DNA of 64,000 bases, taken from assembly GCA_937773555.1 (NCBI GenBank), contig CALJVT010000005.1, positions 472,077-536,076 on the forward strand, read 5' to 3'. Position 1 is the stretch's first letter, and each line of letters starts with the position of its first letter. Below are positions 1-8,578 of this stretch, piece by piece. Below the pieces are notes generated by a model. It was not told the origin of the DNA and did no database searches. It saw only the letters and a program-made list of their open reading frames with translations. Source of the DNA: an uncultured Pseudomonadales bacterium (GTDB lineage: Bacteria; Pseudomonadota; Gammaproteobacteria; Pseudomonadales; Balneatricaceae). The translations under genes and the position numbers were made by a program.

Positions 1-662
1 CGAACGCCGACAATAAACTTTTCTCCTACCCGGTCACGAATGGCTTGCAGCACTTCTAAGGTGAACCGGATTCGGTTGTTTAATGAGCCACCGTAAGGTG
101 CTTCTAGAGTATTGGTTAAGGGCGACCAAAACTGATCCATTAAGTGCCCATATGCTTGCAGTTCGATACCATCTAAGCCTGCAGCATACATGCGCTCAGC
201 GGCATCAGCATAATCACTAATAATACGGTCAATGTCCCAACCTTCTAATTTTTTAGGGAAAGCACGATGAGCTGCTTCGCGGTGGTGTGACGGAGACACA
301 GCAGGCAGCCAATCACCTTTATTCCAACCTGTACGCCGACCCAGGTGGGTTAATTGCAACATTACTGCACAACCGTGCTCATGGCAGGCGTCTGCCATGT
401 CTCTTAAAAAAGGCACAACTTCATCCTTATACGCCAATATATTGTTGAATACTGGCGGGCTATCCCTAGAAACAGTGGCTGACCCCGCTGTCATAGTGAG
501 TGCAACTCCCGCTTTAGCACGTTCCAAGTGATACGCAAGGTAACGTTCTTTAGGCATGCCGTTTTCTGGGTAAGCTGGCTCATGAGAGGTCATCATAATA
601 CGATTTTTAAGGGTCAAGTGCTTTAGCTTGAAGGGCTGTAACAAGGGATCATTAGAGGACAT
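1..662 (-). CDS. NADH:flavin oxidoreductase, old yellow enzyme family, N-methylproline/dimethylglycine demethylase-like (C-terminus outside window)
   Basis: The reading frame starts at an ATG whose first base is 662 and runs off the left edge, giving about 220 residues of the TIM-barrel FMN domain. The start reads MSSNDPLLQPFKLKHLTLKN, the usual opening of the family. HLGRRTGWNKGDW, followed by an HHREAAHRAFPK stretch, resembles the DgcA/StcD branch that oxidatively demethylates N-methylated amino acids; that branch assignment is from memory. The FWSPLTN and YGGSLNNR segments of the flavin barrel are present. Full-length members also carry an iron-sulfur site and a second dinucleotide-binding region, which would lie to the left. 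Substrate is an inference; the family call is firm. Confidence 0.8.
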   Translation of the reverse strand, partial: MSSNDPLLQPFKLKHLTLKNRIMMTSHEPAYPENGMPKERYLAYHLERAKAGVALTMTAGSATVSRDSPPVFNNILAYKDEVVPFLRDMADACHEHGCAVMLQLTHLGRRTGWNKGDWLPAVSPSHHREAAHRAFPKKLEGWDIDRIISDYADAAERMYAAGLDGIELQAYGHLMDQFWSPLTNTLEAPYGGSLNNRIRFTLEVLQAIRDRVGEKFIVGV

Positions 663-788
663 AACTGAATACCTTAAAAAAGATAGAAGCAATCATCTTA
701 AAATTTAACATTATTCTTATCATTCATAAACCAGATCATGTATCCGATTAGCCACTTACAGTGTGGCGGCTATAAAAGTGATGCATTT

Positions 789-822
789 CAATTTGGGCAC
801 TACCCCCAGGTGGGCCAAATTG
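789..822. terminator. 8-bp-arm inverted repeat between two minus-strand genes
   Basis: CAATTTGG (789-796) and CCAAATTG (815-822) are perfect reverse complements around an 18-nt GC-rich loop. It lies downstream of the 864-1268 gene and upstream of the start at 662, both on the minus strand. No U-run follows, so it could equally be an operator for the oxidoreductase gene. Confidence 0.35.
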
Positions 823-863
823 ATGAACTGTTATCTTCATTTACATAGGTTTTATGCGGCGGC

Positions 864-1268
864 CTAACTTAACCGAAGACTAGGTCGCCAAGAAAGCGCC
901 CAGGCACTAAGGTAAACCCCCCCCGCAACTAACATGCCGCCAACATATAGCGCTATCATGGCGCGCTTGTGCTTTTTTATATTGCCACACTTGATGGCAA
1001 AGTAGGCTGATGGTACCGAATAAAGCACCAACACACTAAGCAGGTGAATAGGCCCAAAGTGATCAAACAGCTTAGGGCCAACTTGAGCCGACATAAATAA
1101 AGTAACCACGGCAGTAAATAGCATTAATACCATGTAAATACGACCTAAATATTTGTGCTGCCCCGAGCCTTTTTTCGTCACCATCATGTAACTAGCAATT
1201 AGAAACGCAGGCCCAATAGTACTTAAATGGACAAAAGTTAACGTTTCATAAAGCGAGTCTAAAGTCAT
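864..1268 (-). CDS. DUF2306-type small membrane protein
   Basis: 134 residues with about four hydrophobic helices (near residues 15-30, 45-62, 74-92 and 103-125) and few charged residues outside the loops. The HxxLGRIYM segment after helix 1 and the His-containing second helix (HFGPIHLLS) are typical of DUF2306 predicted membrane proteins, whose function is not established. It follows the MFS gene at 1287-2459 by 18 nt on the same strand, so the two are probably co-transcribed. The C-terminus ends in a short basic tail. It could also be a cytochrome-b-like haem membrane protein, but I see no diagnostic His pairs. Confidence 0.65.
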   Translation of the reverse strand: MTLDSLYETLTFVHLSTIGPAFLIASYMMVTKKGSGQHKYLGRIYMVLMLFTAVVTLFMSAQVGPKLFDHFGPIHLLSVLVLYSVPSAYFAIKCGNIKKHKRAMIALYVGGMLVAGGVYLSAWALSWRPSLRLS

Positions 1269-1286
1269 AATAATTACTCTGTGGGG

Positions 1287-2459
1287 TTAAATTAATTTTG
1301 CATAGCGCTTTAGCACAACGCCTGCACAAAGGGATAAAAATGCCATAGCCCAAAAGACTTGCGCATTAATATGTTCATACAACCCCCCCACTAACGTCAT
1401 ACTCATACCCATTAATGCACCCAGAGCAAGAGCATCATAAAAGGTTTGGGCAGAGGCTGTTAATTGGTCTGGTACTTTTTGGGTAATGTATTGAGTGATC
1501 GCTAAGTGAGTTGCAGCAAAGGTAAAGGCGTGCAGTATTTGCACAGTAAAAAGTACGCTTACATTGCTCGACCATCCCAATGTAAGCCAACGTACAACGC
1601 CTGCAATGACTGCCATCCACAGCAAGCCTTTAACACCCACTTTACTTAACAGCCATATACCAATGGCAAACAGCACTACTTCTGCAGCTACGCTTTGTGC
1701 CCAAAGGAGACCGATGATTGATTCACTTATACCCGCCTCAAGCCAGTGCAAGGTTCCAATGGTATACAAGGCTCCATGGCTAGCCTGCAATAAAGAGCCA
1801 ACAGCAACTATAGCTATAAACCCAGGTAGTTTAAACAACTCCAAAAACGCTAGTTTACGGCTTGCTTTAAATTGTGGGCGGATATCTGGCAAAGATAAAG
1901 CAAAAACAATAACAATAGCCGCCAGCACCAAAAGTAATTTTGGGTAAGCATCAATACTGTATGCTGCAATGTAAAGCCCACTTAAGGTAGAGGACGCAAT
2001 AAAAGCAACAGAGCCCCATAAGCGCGCACTACTGTAATTAAGCTTTCCAAGCCGAGCAGCAGCTATTGCTAATCCGTCTACCATGGGCACTTGGGTAGTT
2101 TGCAAAGCGCCTACCACAAACCAAACGGTGAGCATGGGCCAAAAGGTTTCAAACTGTACGAACAAACTAAACCCAAAAAAAGCCAGTACTGACAAGAGTA
2201 ATATCCAGCGTTTTTTATGGCCAGTGACGTCTGCCAAGATACCCACACCCAATCCAAAAAACACTTTACTCACAAATGCAGAGCTAAGAATTAGTGCCGC
2301 CTCTTGGGCATCTAAACCTCGGCTTACCATCCAATACGGCAGAAATGGCAACACTAAACCAAAACAACAAAAATATGCGAAGAAAAATCCTGAAAATACA
2401 ACCTGCCCGCGGGACTTAGTTAACCCAGCGCTAGACGGCATGCTTTGAGAACCCCACAT
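1287..2459 (-). CDS. MFS permease, 3-phenylpropionate/LacY-nucleoside symporter-like (HcaT type)
   Basis: About 390 residues with roughly 12 hydrophobic segments, a full-length MFS permease. The first helix (GFFFAYFCCFGLVLPFLPYW) and the following GLDAQEAALILSS match the MFS_1_like/HcaT group, which imports small aromatic acids or sugars by proton symport; the substrate here is unknown. The loop ADVTGHKKRW between helices 2 and 3 is the MFS motif A variant. Two possible starts exist: the ATG at 2459, which has no clear ribosome-binding site, and an internal ATG six codons later preceded by GGGG. A 41-codon upstream ORF with a good ribosome-binding site overlaps the start, so coupled translation is possible. 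It probably forms an operon with the 864-1268 membrane gene. Confidence 0.8.
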   Translation of the reverse strand: MWGSQSMPSSAGLTKSRGQVVFSGFFFAYFCCFGLVLPFLPYWMVSRGLDAQEAALILSSAFVSKVFFGLGVGILADVTGHKKRWILLLSVLAFFGFSLFVQFETFWPMLTVWFVVGALQTTQVPMVDGLAIAAARLGKLNYSSARLWGSVAFIASSTLSGLYIAAYSIDAYPKLLLVLAAIVIVFALSLPDIRPQFKASRKLAFLELFKLPGFIAIVAVGSLLQASHGALYTIGTLHWLEAGISESIIGLLWAQSVAAEVVLFAIGIWLLSKVGVKGLLWMAVIAGVVRWLTLGWSSNVSVLFTVQILHAFTFAATHLAITQYITQKVPDQLTASAQTFYDALALGALMGMSMTLVGGLYEHINAQVFWAMAFLSLCAGVVLKRYAKLI

Positions 2460-2556
2460 TTTTTGGCATGCTGCCCACTAATAAATTAAACCCCATGCCG
2501 TTTAAGACGCTATTACAGTTTGCTCTATAGGGTCTGTTTTGTGTTGTATCTTCCAT
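2431..2556 (-). CDS. Candidate 41-residue upstream ORF overlapping the MFS start
   Basis: An ATG at 2556 is preceded by GGAG at ideal spacing. It opens a 41-codon frame (begins MEDTTQNRPYRANCNS, ends GFSKHAV) that stops 29 nt inside the MFS gene in another frame. The MFS start has no good ribosome-binding site of its own, so this could be a leader ORF that couples translation. I recognise no family. The frame stays open further upstream to 2691, but that part has no ribosome-binding site. It may be chance. Confidence 0.3.
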   Translation of the reverse strand: MEDTTQNRPYRANCNSVLNGMGFNLLVGSMPKNVGFSKHAV

Positions 2557-2718
2557 AATATATCTCCATTTAACGGGTAAGGTTGCGCGTAAAACCACGC
2601 AGCGAAAGTTTAGCCGAAGACGATGCAAAAGTCCTGTTAGCTTAATGTCTAGATTGTATTGTATGCAAGGCCTCGCCATAATAGGGGCCATCGCCTTTTA
2701 CGCGCACACAGGCTCCTC

Positions 2719-3903
2719 ATGCCCAATACTGCTTCTGCCCCGCTGCTGCACAATGTTCAACGTGTTAAAGTGTTGAGTGCTGGCATTGCTAGCCTTATTT
2801 TAATGATTGGCATCGCTCGGTTTGCCTACACCCCGATGCTTCCCCTGATGCAACAACACGCAGGCCTTGGCGTTGCTCAAGGTGGCTGGTTAGCAGCTTT
2901 TAATTATGCTGGCTATTTTTGTGGTGCGTTGATTGCAGCAAACATTAGTGATTTGGCCAAAAAAGATCGCCTTTACCGGTTAGGCTTATTGGTTGCTTTG
3001 GCCACCACTGTAGGCTTAGGGCTAACTCAAAACTTTTGGTTATGGGGATTATTAAGGTTTTTTTCAGGCTTAAGTAGTGCAGCTGGATTATTGCTAGGAT
3101 CAGGCTTGGTAATGCATTGGTTGCTGCGTCATCAATTACGTTCAGAGTTAGGCATTCACTTTATTGGCATGGGTTCTGGAATCTTTTTCACAGCTCTTTT
3201 TGTTTACCTAGTTGCAGGTCAGATCAGTTGGCAGCAACATTGGTTTTGGTTCACCGCATTAGGCTGTTTATTAGCGATCCCTGCGTGGTTTTGGTTGCCT
3301 AAACCCAATACGAGTGGCTATAACGTGGGTGGTGAAAAAATGGTTGACAGGCCACCATCACAGCAGTTTCTGCAGACGTTTATGTTGGCCTATTTTTGTG
3401 CAGGCGTGGGTTACGCTGTTATTACCACGTTCATCGTTGCCCATGTAAATCAAATTACTGGAGACCATGAATATGGCTCAGTAACCTTTATGATCATTGG
3501 CCTAGCGGCTGCTCCAGCGTGCATTATTTGGGACCTAGTAGCCCGTAAGCTTGGCAATTTAAACGCCTTACTGTTAGCTTTTGTTCTACAGTTCACCGGT
3601 ATGCTTATCCCCATTTTAAGCCCAGGTTTAATCTGGACCTTTATAGGTGCTGGCTTATTTGGCGGCACCTTTATTGGCATTGTAAGCCTTGTCCTTACCA
3701 TGGCGGGACGATACTTTCCTACTCGCCCTGCAAAAATGATGGGTAAGATGACGTTATCCTATGGCGTGGCTCAGATGGCGGCTCCAGCAGCCGCTGGTGT
3801 TTTATCTCAATGGTCTGGCAGCTACCAATTAAGTATTATCATTTCCTGCGGCATCATGTTTTTAGGCTGTGGCTTAATCTATAGATTGCGTCACCACGAG
3901 TAA
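2719..3903 (+). CDS. YbfB/YjiJ-family MFS transporter
   Basis: About 394 residues and 12 hydrophobic helices. LMIGIARFAYTPMLPLM in the first helix followed by a GWLAAFNYAGYFCGAL second helix is the signature of the YbfB/YjiJ (MFS_4) group, where substrates are mostly uncharacterised. The reading frame is open from 2659, but the first 20 residues are basic and unlike the family, so I place the start at the ATG at 2719 (MPNTASAPLL), just after an AGG. The C-terminal half has the usual six helices, ending in a short RLRHHE tail. It is divergent from the HcaT-like permease gene and isolated on its strand. Confidence 0.8.
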   Translation: MPNTASAPLLHNVQRVKVLSAGIASLILMIGIARFAYTPMLPLMQQHAGLGVAQGGWLAAFNYAGYFCGALIAANISDLAKKDRLYRLGLLVALATTVGLGLTQNFWLWGLLRFFSGLSSAAGLLLGSGLVMHWLLRHQLRSELGIHFIGMGSGIFFTALFVYLVAGQISWQQHWFWFTALGCLLAIPAWFWLPKPNTSGYNVGGEKMVDRPPSQQFLQTFMLAYFCAGVGYAVITTFIVAHVNQITGDHEYGSVTFMIIGLAAAPACIIWDLVARKLGNLNALLLAFVLQFTGMLIPILSPGLIWTFIGAGLFGGTFIGIVSLVLTMAGRYFPTRPAKMMGKMTLSYGVAQMAAPAAAGVLSQWSGSYQLSIIISCGIMFLGCGLIYRLRHHE

Positions 3904-3987
3904 CATCCCCTTGCTTATAGCTAGACCTAACACGCTAGCAATAAACCAGGGCACAGCTGCATTTTAGCCCCACCTGAGCACCTAAGG

Positions 3988-5391
3988 CTAGCCGCCAGCC
4001 ATGCGCGGCAGCCATAATACAATGGCAGGAAAAGACACTAGCAGGGCAATGGTAAAGGCATCTGCAATAAAGAATGGTGTCACACCTTTAAATACATCTT
4101 GCACCGACAAGTCATCACGTACCCCGGCAACAACGAAGCAGTTAAGGCCTATGGGTGGAGTAATTAAACAAAACTCAGCCATTTTAACCACCAGAATACC
4201 AAACCAGATTGCACACATGGGCCCTGACATACCGAACACACTGTCAGCCGCACTGACAGACTCGCCACCATTAAGTGCCATCACGGCCGGATAAACTACC
4301 GGCAAGGTCAGTAATAACATACCAATGGCATCCATAAACATACCCAATACAGCATAAGCTAAAAGGATAAATACCAGGGTCAACATAGGGCTTTGGTCAA
4401 GGGAAACAATCCACTCAGAAAAAGCCGTGGGCAAACCTGCGAAGCCCAAAAACCTGACAAAAATAAGTACCCCCCAAATGATGGTGAAAATCATCACCGC
4501 AAGCTTAGCCGATTCCAGCAACGCTTCCTTTAAGGCAGGCCAACGCATGCCATTAATTAAGGCAATACAGAACACTACAAAAGCACCCAGTGCACCACCC
4601 TCAGTGGGTGTGCCAATGGCGTCACCAAAGGGGTTGTAAACAAATAAAATAATGATAGCCACTACCGCCACAATAGGCAGGGCTGGAGGCAAGGATCTAA
4701 AGCGCTCACCCCAGGTATAACCTGAAACCGATGGGCCAAAGCCAGGCTTAAGCACCGCAATACCCACAATTAAGCCCGCATAAATGAGGGCTGAAAACGC
4801 CCCAGGCACAAAGCCAGCCAGGAGCAGCTTACCCACATCTTGCTCAACAATAATGGCATAAACCACAAGAATGGCTGAAGGCGGAATTAAAGAGGCTAAA
4901 GTGCCTCCCGCAGCTACCACACCTGCAGCAAAGCGTTTATCGTAGCCAACCTTAAGCATTTCAGGTATTGCGATCCGTGCAAACACGGCAGACGTTGCCA
5001 CCGATGCACCTGACACAGCAGCAAAACCTGCAGTAGAAAAAATAGTAGCCACGGCCATGCCACCTGGCAACCAGCCCACCCAGCGCTTTGCAGCTTCAAA
5101 CAACGCTTTAGTTAAGCCTGCATGGTAGGCAAGATAACCAATAAGTATAAAAGTAGGAATTAAAGATAAGGCTTGGGCCGATATTTTTGAGTGAGGAACT
5201 TGACCTGCCGTTTTTGTAGCAACACCTAAAGCCCACCAAAAAGCACTTGGATCAAAGCCTTTTTTGGCCCAAAAAATCCACACTAAGCCTACTAAGCCAG
5301 CTAATGCGGCAGCGAAGGCAACTCGCATACCAATGATAACCATAATCAGCATACACAGGGATACAACAATACCAATTTCAATACTAGTCAC
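3988..5391 (-). CDS. dctM: TRAP transporter large permease subunit
   Basis: 467 residues, the usual size for a DctM subunit with about 12-13 membrane helices in the inner membrane. It transports the solute delivered by the periplasmic DctP protein using the sodium gradient. GGTLASLIPPSAILVVYAI in the first half and ITPPIGLNCFVVAGV in the second half are the paired conserved DctM motifs. Its ATG overlaps the dctQ stop by 4 nt (5388-5391), showing coupled translation. It is the last gene of the dctB-dctD-dctP-dctQ-dctM block; about 85 nt separate it from the convergent YbfB-type gene. Confidence 0.93.
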   Translation of the reverse strand: MTSIEIGIVVSLCMLIMVIIGMRVAFAAALAGLVGLVWIFWAKKGFDPSAFWWALGVATKTAGQVPHSKISAQALSLIPTFILIGYLAYHAGLTKALFEAAKRWVGWLPGGMAVATIFSTAGFAAVSGASVATSAVFARIAIPEMLKVGYDKRFAAGVVAAGGTLASLIPPSAILVVYAIIVEQDVGKLLLAGFVPGAFSALIYAGLIVGIAVLKPGFGPSVSGYTWGERFRSLPPALPIVAVVAIIILFVYNPFGDAIGTPTEGGALGAFVVFCIALINGMRWPALKEALLESAKLAVMIFTIIWGVLIFVRFLGFAGLPTAFSEWIVSLDQSPMLTLVFILLAYAVLGMFMDAIGMLLLTLPVVYPAVMALNGGESVSAADSVFGMSGPMCAIWFGILVVKMAEFCLITPPIGLNCFVVAGVRDDLSVQDVFKGVTPFFIADAFTIALLVSFPAIVLWLPRMAGG

Positions 5392-6032
5392 GGACGCTGA
5401 ACCTCTTCATCAGCCAAAATATATTGCGATTCTGCGGCTGCCTGCGTAGCTGCATCTAGCACCAATGGCACCGCCACAGGCACAGTTGCGTTGGTTATAA
5501 AAGCAACGCCAAACCCCCACAATTGAATCACCATACGCAATGCCAACACTGAAAACGCCAGTGGCACCATTAGCTTAGCAGGCCAAAGTGGTAGGGAGAT
5601 ATCCATGGAACTGTCTCGGCTCCACCAAGGCGAAGCAAAGTCAAAACTACGAGAAAAATGTGACCAAGAACCCCAAATAAGCAAACATATTAACGCTAGA
5701 ACACACAAACTGGTAAGCCATTCAAACAACCATAAAGCTCTGCCATTAAGCTGAGCCACCAACATGTCCATGCGAATATGGCCACCATTGCGTTGGGTGT
5801 AGGCGATACCCATAAATGCAATAAGGGGCATGGCTTGTTCGATCCAATCCACATACCCTGGTAGTGGCATATTAAAAAAATGCCGGCCTGCCACTGACAC
5901 CACAGCTAAAAGCATGAGGCTAAATATAGCTAAGCCACTAACAAGGGCTAATGTTGATTCTAACTTATGTAACTGTTGGTCTATGCGGCTCAGAACTGAG
6001 CCATCTTCAAGTACTTGACCTACACCTGCCAT
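5388..6032 (-). CDS. dctQ: TRAP transporter small permease subunit
   Basis: 214 residues with four hydrophobic helices (near 33-55, 70-80, 113-135 and 150-172) and the DctQ-type PGYVDWIEQAMPLIAFMGIA segment. DctQ pairs with DctM in the membrane. A hydrophilic N-terminal extension of about 30 residues and a C-terminal extension of about 35 residues make it a little longer than most DctQ proteins. It starts 58 nt after dctP and overlaps dctM by 4 nt. Confidence 0.9.
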   Translation of the reverse strand: MAGVGQVLEDGSVLSRIDQQLHKLESTLALVSGLAIFSLMLLAVVSVAGRHFFNMPLPGYVDWIEQAMPLIAFMGIAYTQRNGGHIRMDMLVAQLNGRALWLFEWLTSLCVLALICLLIWGSWSHFSRSFDFASPWWSRDSSMDISLPLWPAKLMVPLAFSVLALRMVIQLWGFGVAFITNATVPVAVPLVLDAATQAAAESQYILADEEVQRP

Positions 6033-6090
6033 ACAACCTCCAAGCCATGCCTACCCCTAGGGGCAGACGTAGGCTATTAGTGAGATGGGC

Positions 6091-7098
6091 CTACTTAGCA
6101 ATTAAACCCGTAACAAGGTCATACAACTCTTGGGCTGGAAGCCCTTTGGCCGTATTATCAGCGATCCAAGAAGCCGCTGCAGGGCCTGCAACTTTAGCCT
6201 TAAAGGCATCAAGTTCTGCATTAGTATAGGAGATTGACTGAATACCTTTTGCTTCTAGGGTTGGGCCCCAGGCATTCATAGTTTTACCATTATAGGTTGC
6301 GATATAGTGATCTAAGGATTCATCAACGGAACCTAACAAAGCGGCGCGATGAGCGTCAGACAAGTCTGCTAGTGCGTCTGAATTAACCACTACAGGGCAA
6401 TTTACAGTACCAGGGTTCAAGTTAGTCGTCCACCATTTGCCGGCCTCAACAGTGCCAAATGACATGTGCGCATGAGGCGCAAAAGCTACCGCCTTAACTA
6501 CACCACTATCCAATGCCTGACGTACTTCAGATGCCGACATAGAGGTAGGTACTGCGCCCACTGCCGCCATAGCCTTACCTATACCGCCAGTAGCGCGCAC
6601 ACTAAGGCCAGCATAGTCATTCAATGTTTGAGGTGCCTCACCCACACCCACAATATTGTACTGAGGTAACGGCGAAGGCATCAACAAGGTTGCATTCCAG
6701 CGGGCCAAGTCTTTTTGTACGGCCGGATGTTGATACACAGCTTGGGAAATCGATCTTTCTTGTTCAAGTGAGTTAACACCCAAAAAAGGTAGCTCAAGTA
6801 CAGTGATGGATGGGTTTTTATCACGGTGGTAACCTGCGCAAAACTGCGCCATTTGGAAGGCACCAATCGCAATGCCATCTAAGTTTTCTTTGTTCTTTGA
6901 CAAGCCACCATAGGAAATATTAAGGGTGAAATCACCATTAGTTTTTGCACTAACAAGTTCTGCTAATTTTTCTACATGCTCAGTGAATGCGCGTCGCTTG
7001 CCCCACAAAGACACATCCCATTGCTCAGCTAATACTTCGCCAGAAACGGCTAACGCCACCGCTGCGCAGATACCCGTCTTAATTGCTTTATTAAACAT
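6091..7098 (-). CDS. dctP: TRAP transporter solute-binding protein (DctP family)
   Basis: 335 residues with a Sec signal peptide (basic start MFNKAIKTG, hydrophobic core, cleavage probably after VLA or LAE near residue 25). The mature protein is periplasmic and captures the solute. LSVRATGGIGKAM near residue 165 contains the conserved Arg that binds a carboxylate in this family, so the ligand is probably an organic acid; which one cannot be said. FWGKRR-like and GGLSKNKENLDGI segments fit the branch of DctP proteins distant from the classical C4-dicarboxylate binders. It is the first transporter gene after dctD, with a 121-nt gap holding a 12-bp palindrome, so an internal promoter is likely. 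Confidence 0.88.
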   Translation of the reverse strand: MFNKAIKTGICAAVALAVSGEVLAEQWDVSLWGKRRAFTEHVEKLAELVSAKTNGDFTLNISYGGLSKNKENLDGIAIGAFQMAQFCAGYHRDKNPSITVLELPFLGVNSLEQERSISQAVYQHPAVQKDLARWNATLLMPSPLPQYNIVGVGEAPQTLNDYAGLSVRATGGIGKAMAAVGAVPTSMSASEVRQALDSGVVKAVAFAPHAHMSFGTVEAGKWWTTNLNPGTVNCPVVVNSDALADLSDAHRAALLGSVDESLDHYIATYNGKTMNAWGPTLEAKGIQSISYTNAELDAFKAKVAGPAAASWIADNTAKGLPAQELYDLVTGLIAK

Positions 7099-7203
7099 AT
7101 TAGTTCTCTTTAATTAAGTTTGATTATTTTTGTGGCGTCAGTTTACTGGGTGGGTAGAACTTTTGGCTAGGAAGAAAATTGCTAATTATAATAGAACTTG
7201 CCT

Positions 7204-7215
7204 GCGGAATTCCGC
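7204..7215. promoter_or_regulatory. 12-bp perfect palindrome upstream of dctP
   Basis: GCGGAATTCCGC is a perfect palindrome lying between the dctD stop (7220) and dctP, about 105 nt upstream of the dctP start. A TATAAT hexamer lies between it and dctP, with a poor -35. I see no -24/-12 element in the gap. It is a candidate binding site for the DctD-like regulator; the alternative is a short hairpin ending dctBD transcripts. Confidence 0.4.
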
Positions 7216-7219
7216 CGAG

Positions 7220-8572
7220 TTATAAAAAGCTAGATTTGTCCAAGTCTAGCTTAACCATCTTTTCATTCAAAGTGCGCCGACCAATACCAAGGCTTTCTGC
7301 GACCACTTCCATTTTACCTTCATGGTCAATCAGGGACTGGGCAATAAGCGCTCGCTCAAAGGCCGCTACCGCAGGCCTCAACATAGATTTATTAGCATTA
7401 TTGTGGTTGCCTTCAACTTGTCTCATGGCTAACGAGACAGAGCTATCACCTTGCTGGCTGCGCACTACACGGCGTTCTGCCAGATGCTTTAGCTCTCTCA
7501 CATTACCAGGCCATGTATGCGCCATAATACTGCTAATGTCTTCGGTATCAAGGGGCACTATGGGGGTGCCATAAAGGCGAAAATAGTGTTCACTAAAATA
7601 GTTAAACAGCATGTAAATGTCATCACTAAAATCACGCAAACTGGGCATAGTAATGGCGAAATTATTAAGCCTAAAGGCCAAATCTTCACGCAATTGACCA
7701 CTAACAATTTGTTGCTCTACACTGCCGTTGGTGGCTGAAACTATGCGTACGTTAGCGTGTTTAACAGCAATAGAGTCGGACGGGTGATACTGACCCGTAT
7801 CGACCACCCTTAATAGCGCAGCTTGCTGCTTATTAGACAGGGCGCTGGGCTCATCTAAAAACAATGTACCACCCTCAGCCGCCTGCAGGTAACAGGTTTC
7901 TTGGGTAGACGAACCAAACATCATGGCACCAAAGTGATCCATCGCCATCGCTGAACAATCTACCGTGACGAAGGGTTGAGATGAGTGTTGTGATAAGTTG
8001 TGTAACGCACGTGCCGCCAATTCTTTTCCCGAACCCGTCTCTCCATGCAGCATTACAGGAGCTAATATTTGGGCATATTGGTGCAATTCACCCCTCACTT
8101 TAACGAGCGCAGGACTATTACCTACCAACAATTGATCTAAGCCAGAAAGTGCCGCTATTTGCGCATGCAATTGATGATTTTGACGCTGTAAGCGACATTG
8201 TTTGGCTGCATTTTGGGCTGCCATCAACAGACGCTTTGGGTCAAAGGGCTTTTCCAAAAAACTATAGGCACCCTGCTGCATAGCCTTCACTGCCATAGCC
8301 ACATCAGCATGGGCTGAGACAAAGATAAATGGTGGACAGGATTCACTGGCAAGGGTTTCTTCGAATAGCTGTAAACCACTGACATTAGGCATTTTTACGT
8401 CTGAAATGACAATATCTGGATTGATACTGATAATTTTTTTAACACCGTTAAGGGCGTTGGACAACTCGCTAACCTGCCACTTGGCTCGCTCAAATAAATG
8501 CACTAAAGAGCGCCGAACTTCTGCGTCATCATCTATAATTAAGACTTTGTAATTAGAATGCATGTTTTTCAT
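7220..8572 (-). CDS. DctD-like response regulator with AAA+ domain lacking GAFTGA
   Basis: 450 residues: receiver domain 1-125 with acidic pocket (IIDDD, 12-16), phospho-acceptor Asp58 (ISDVKMP) and Lys in EKPFDP; AAA+ domain about 150-390 with Walker A GETGSGKE and Walker B GGTLFLDE; Fis-type helix-turn-helix at the C-terminus (VAESLGIGRRTLNEKM). The architecture is that of DctD. The loop that contacts sigma-54 is missing: where relatives read ELFGHEKGAFTGA before the GRFE segment, this protein reads MMFGSSTQETCYLQAAEGG. Known regulators lacking GAFTGA do not activate sigma-54 holoenzyme and may act with sigma-70 or repress. It sits 6 nt after dctB and upstream of dctPQM, so it most likely controls that transporter. 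Confidence 0.88.
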   Translation of the reverse strand: MKNMHSNYKVLIIDDDAEVRRSLVHLFERAKWQVSELSNALNGVKKIISINPDIVISDVKMPNVSGLQLFEETLASESCPPFIFVSAHADVAMAVKAMQQGAYSFLEKPFDPKRLLMAAQNAAKQCRLQRQNHQLHAQIAALSGLDQLLVGNSPALVKVRGELHQYAQILAPVMLHGETGSGKELAARALHNLSQHSSQPFVTVDCSAMAMDHFGAMMFGSSTQETCYLQAAEGGTLFLDEPSALSNKQQAALLRVVDTGQYHPSDSIAVKHANVRIVSATNGSVEQQIVSGQLREDLAFRLNNFAITMPSLRDFSDDIYMLFNYFSEHYFRLYGTPIVPLDTEDISSIMAHTWPGNVRELKHLAERRVVRSQQGDSSVSLAMRQVEGNHNNANKSMLRPAVAAFERALIAQSLIDHEGKMEVVAESLGIGRRTLNEKMVKLDLDKSSFL

Positions 8573-8578
8573 TTAGGT

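Noticed and set aside
4001-4294. Open frame antisense to dctM (and similar long antisense frames in many genes here)
   Set aside because: No family features, low-complexity Thr/Pro/Lys composition typical of antisense shadows, and the opposite strand carries well-supported genes.
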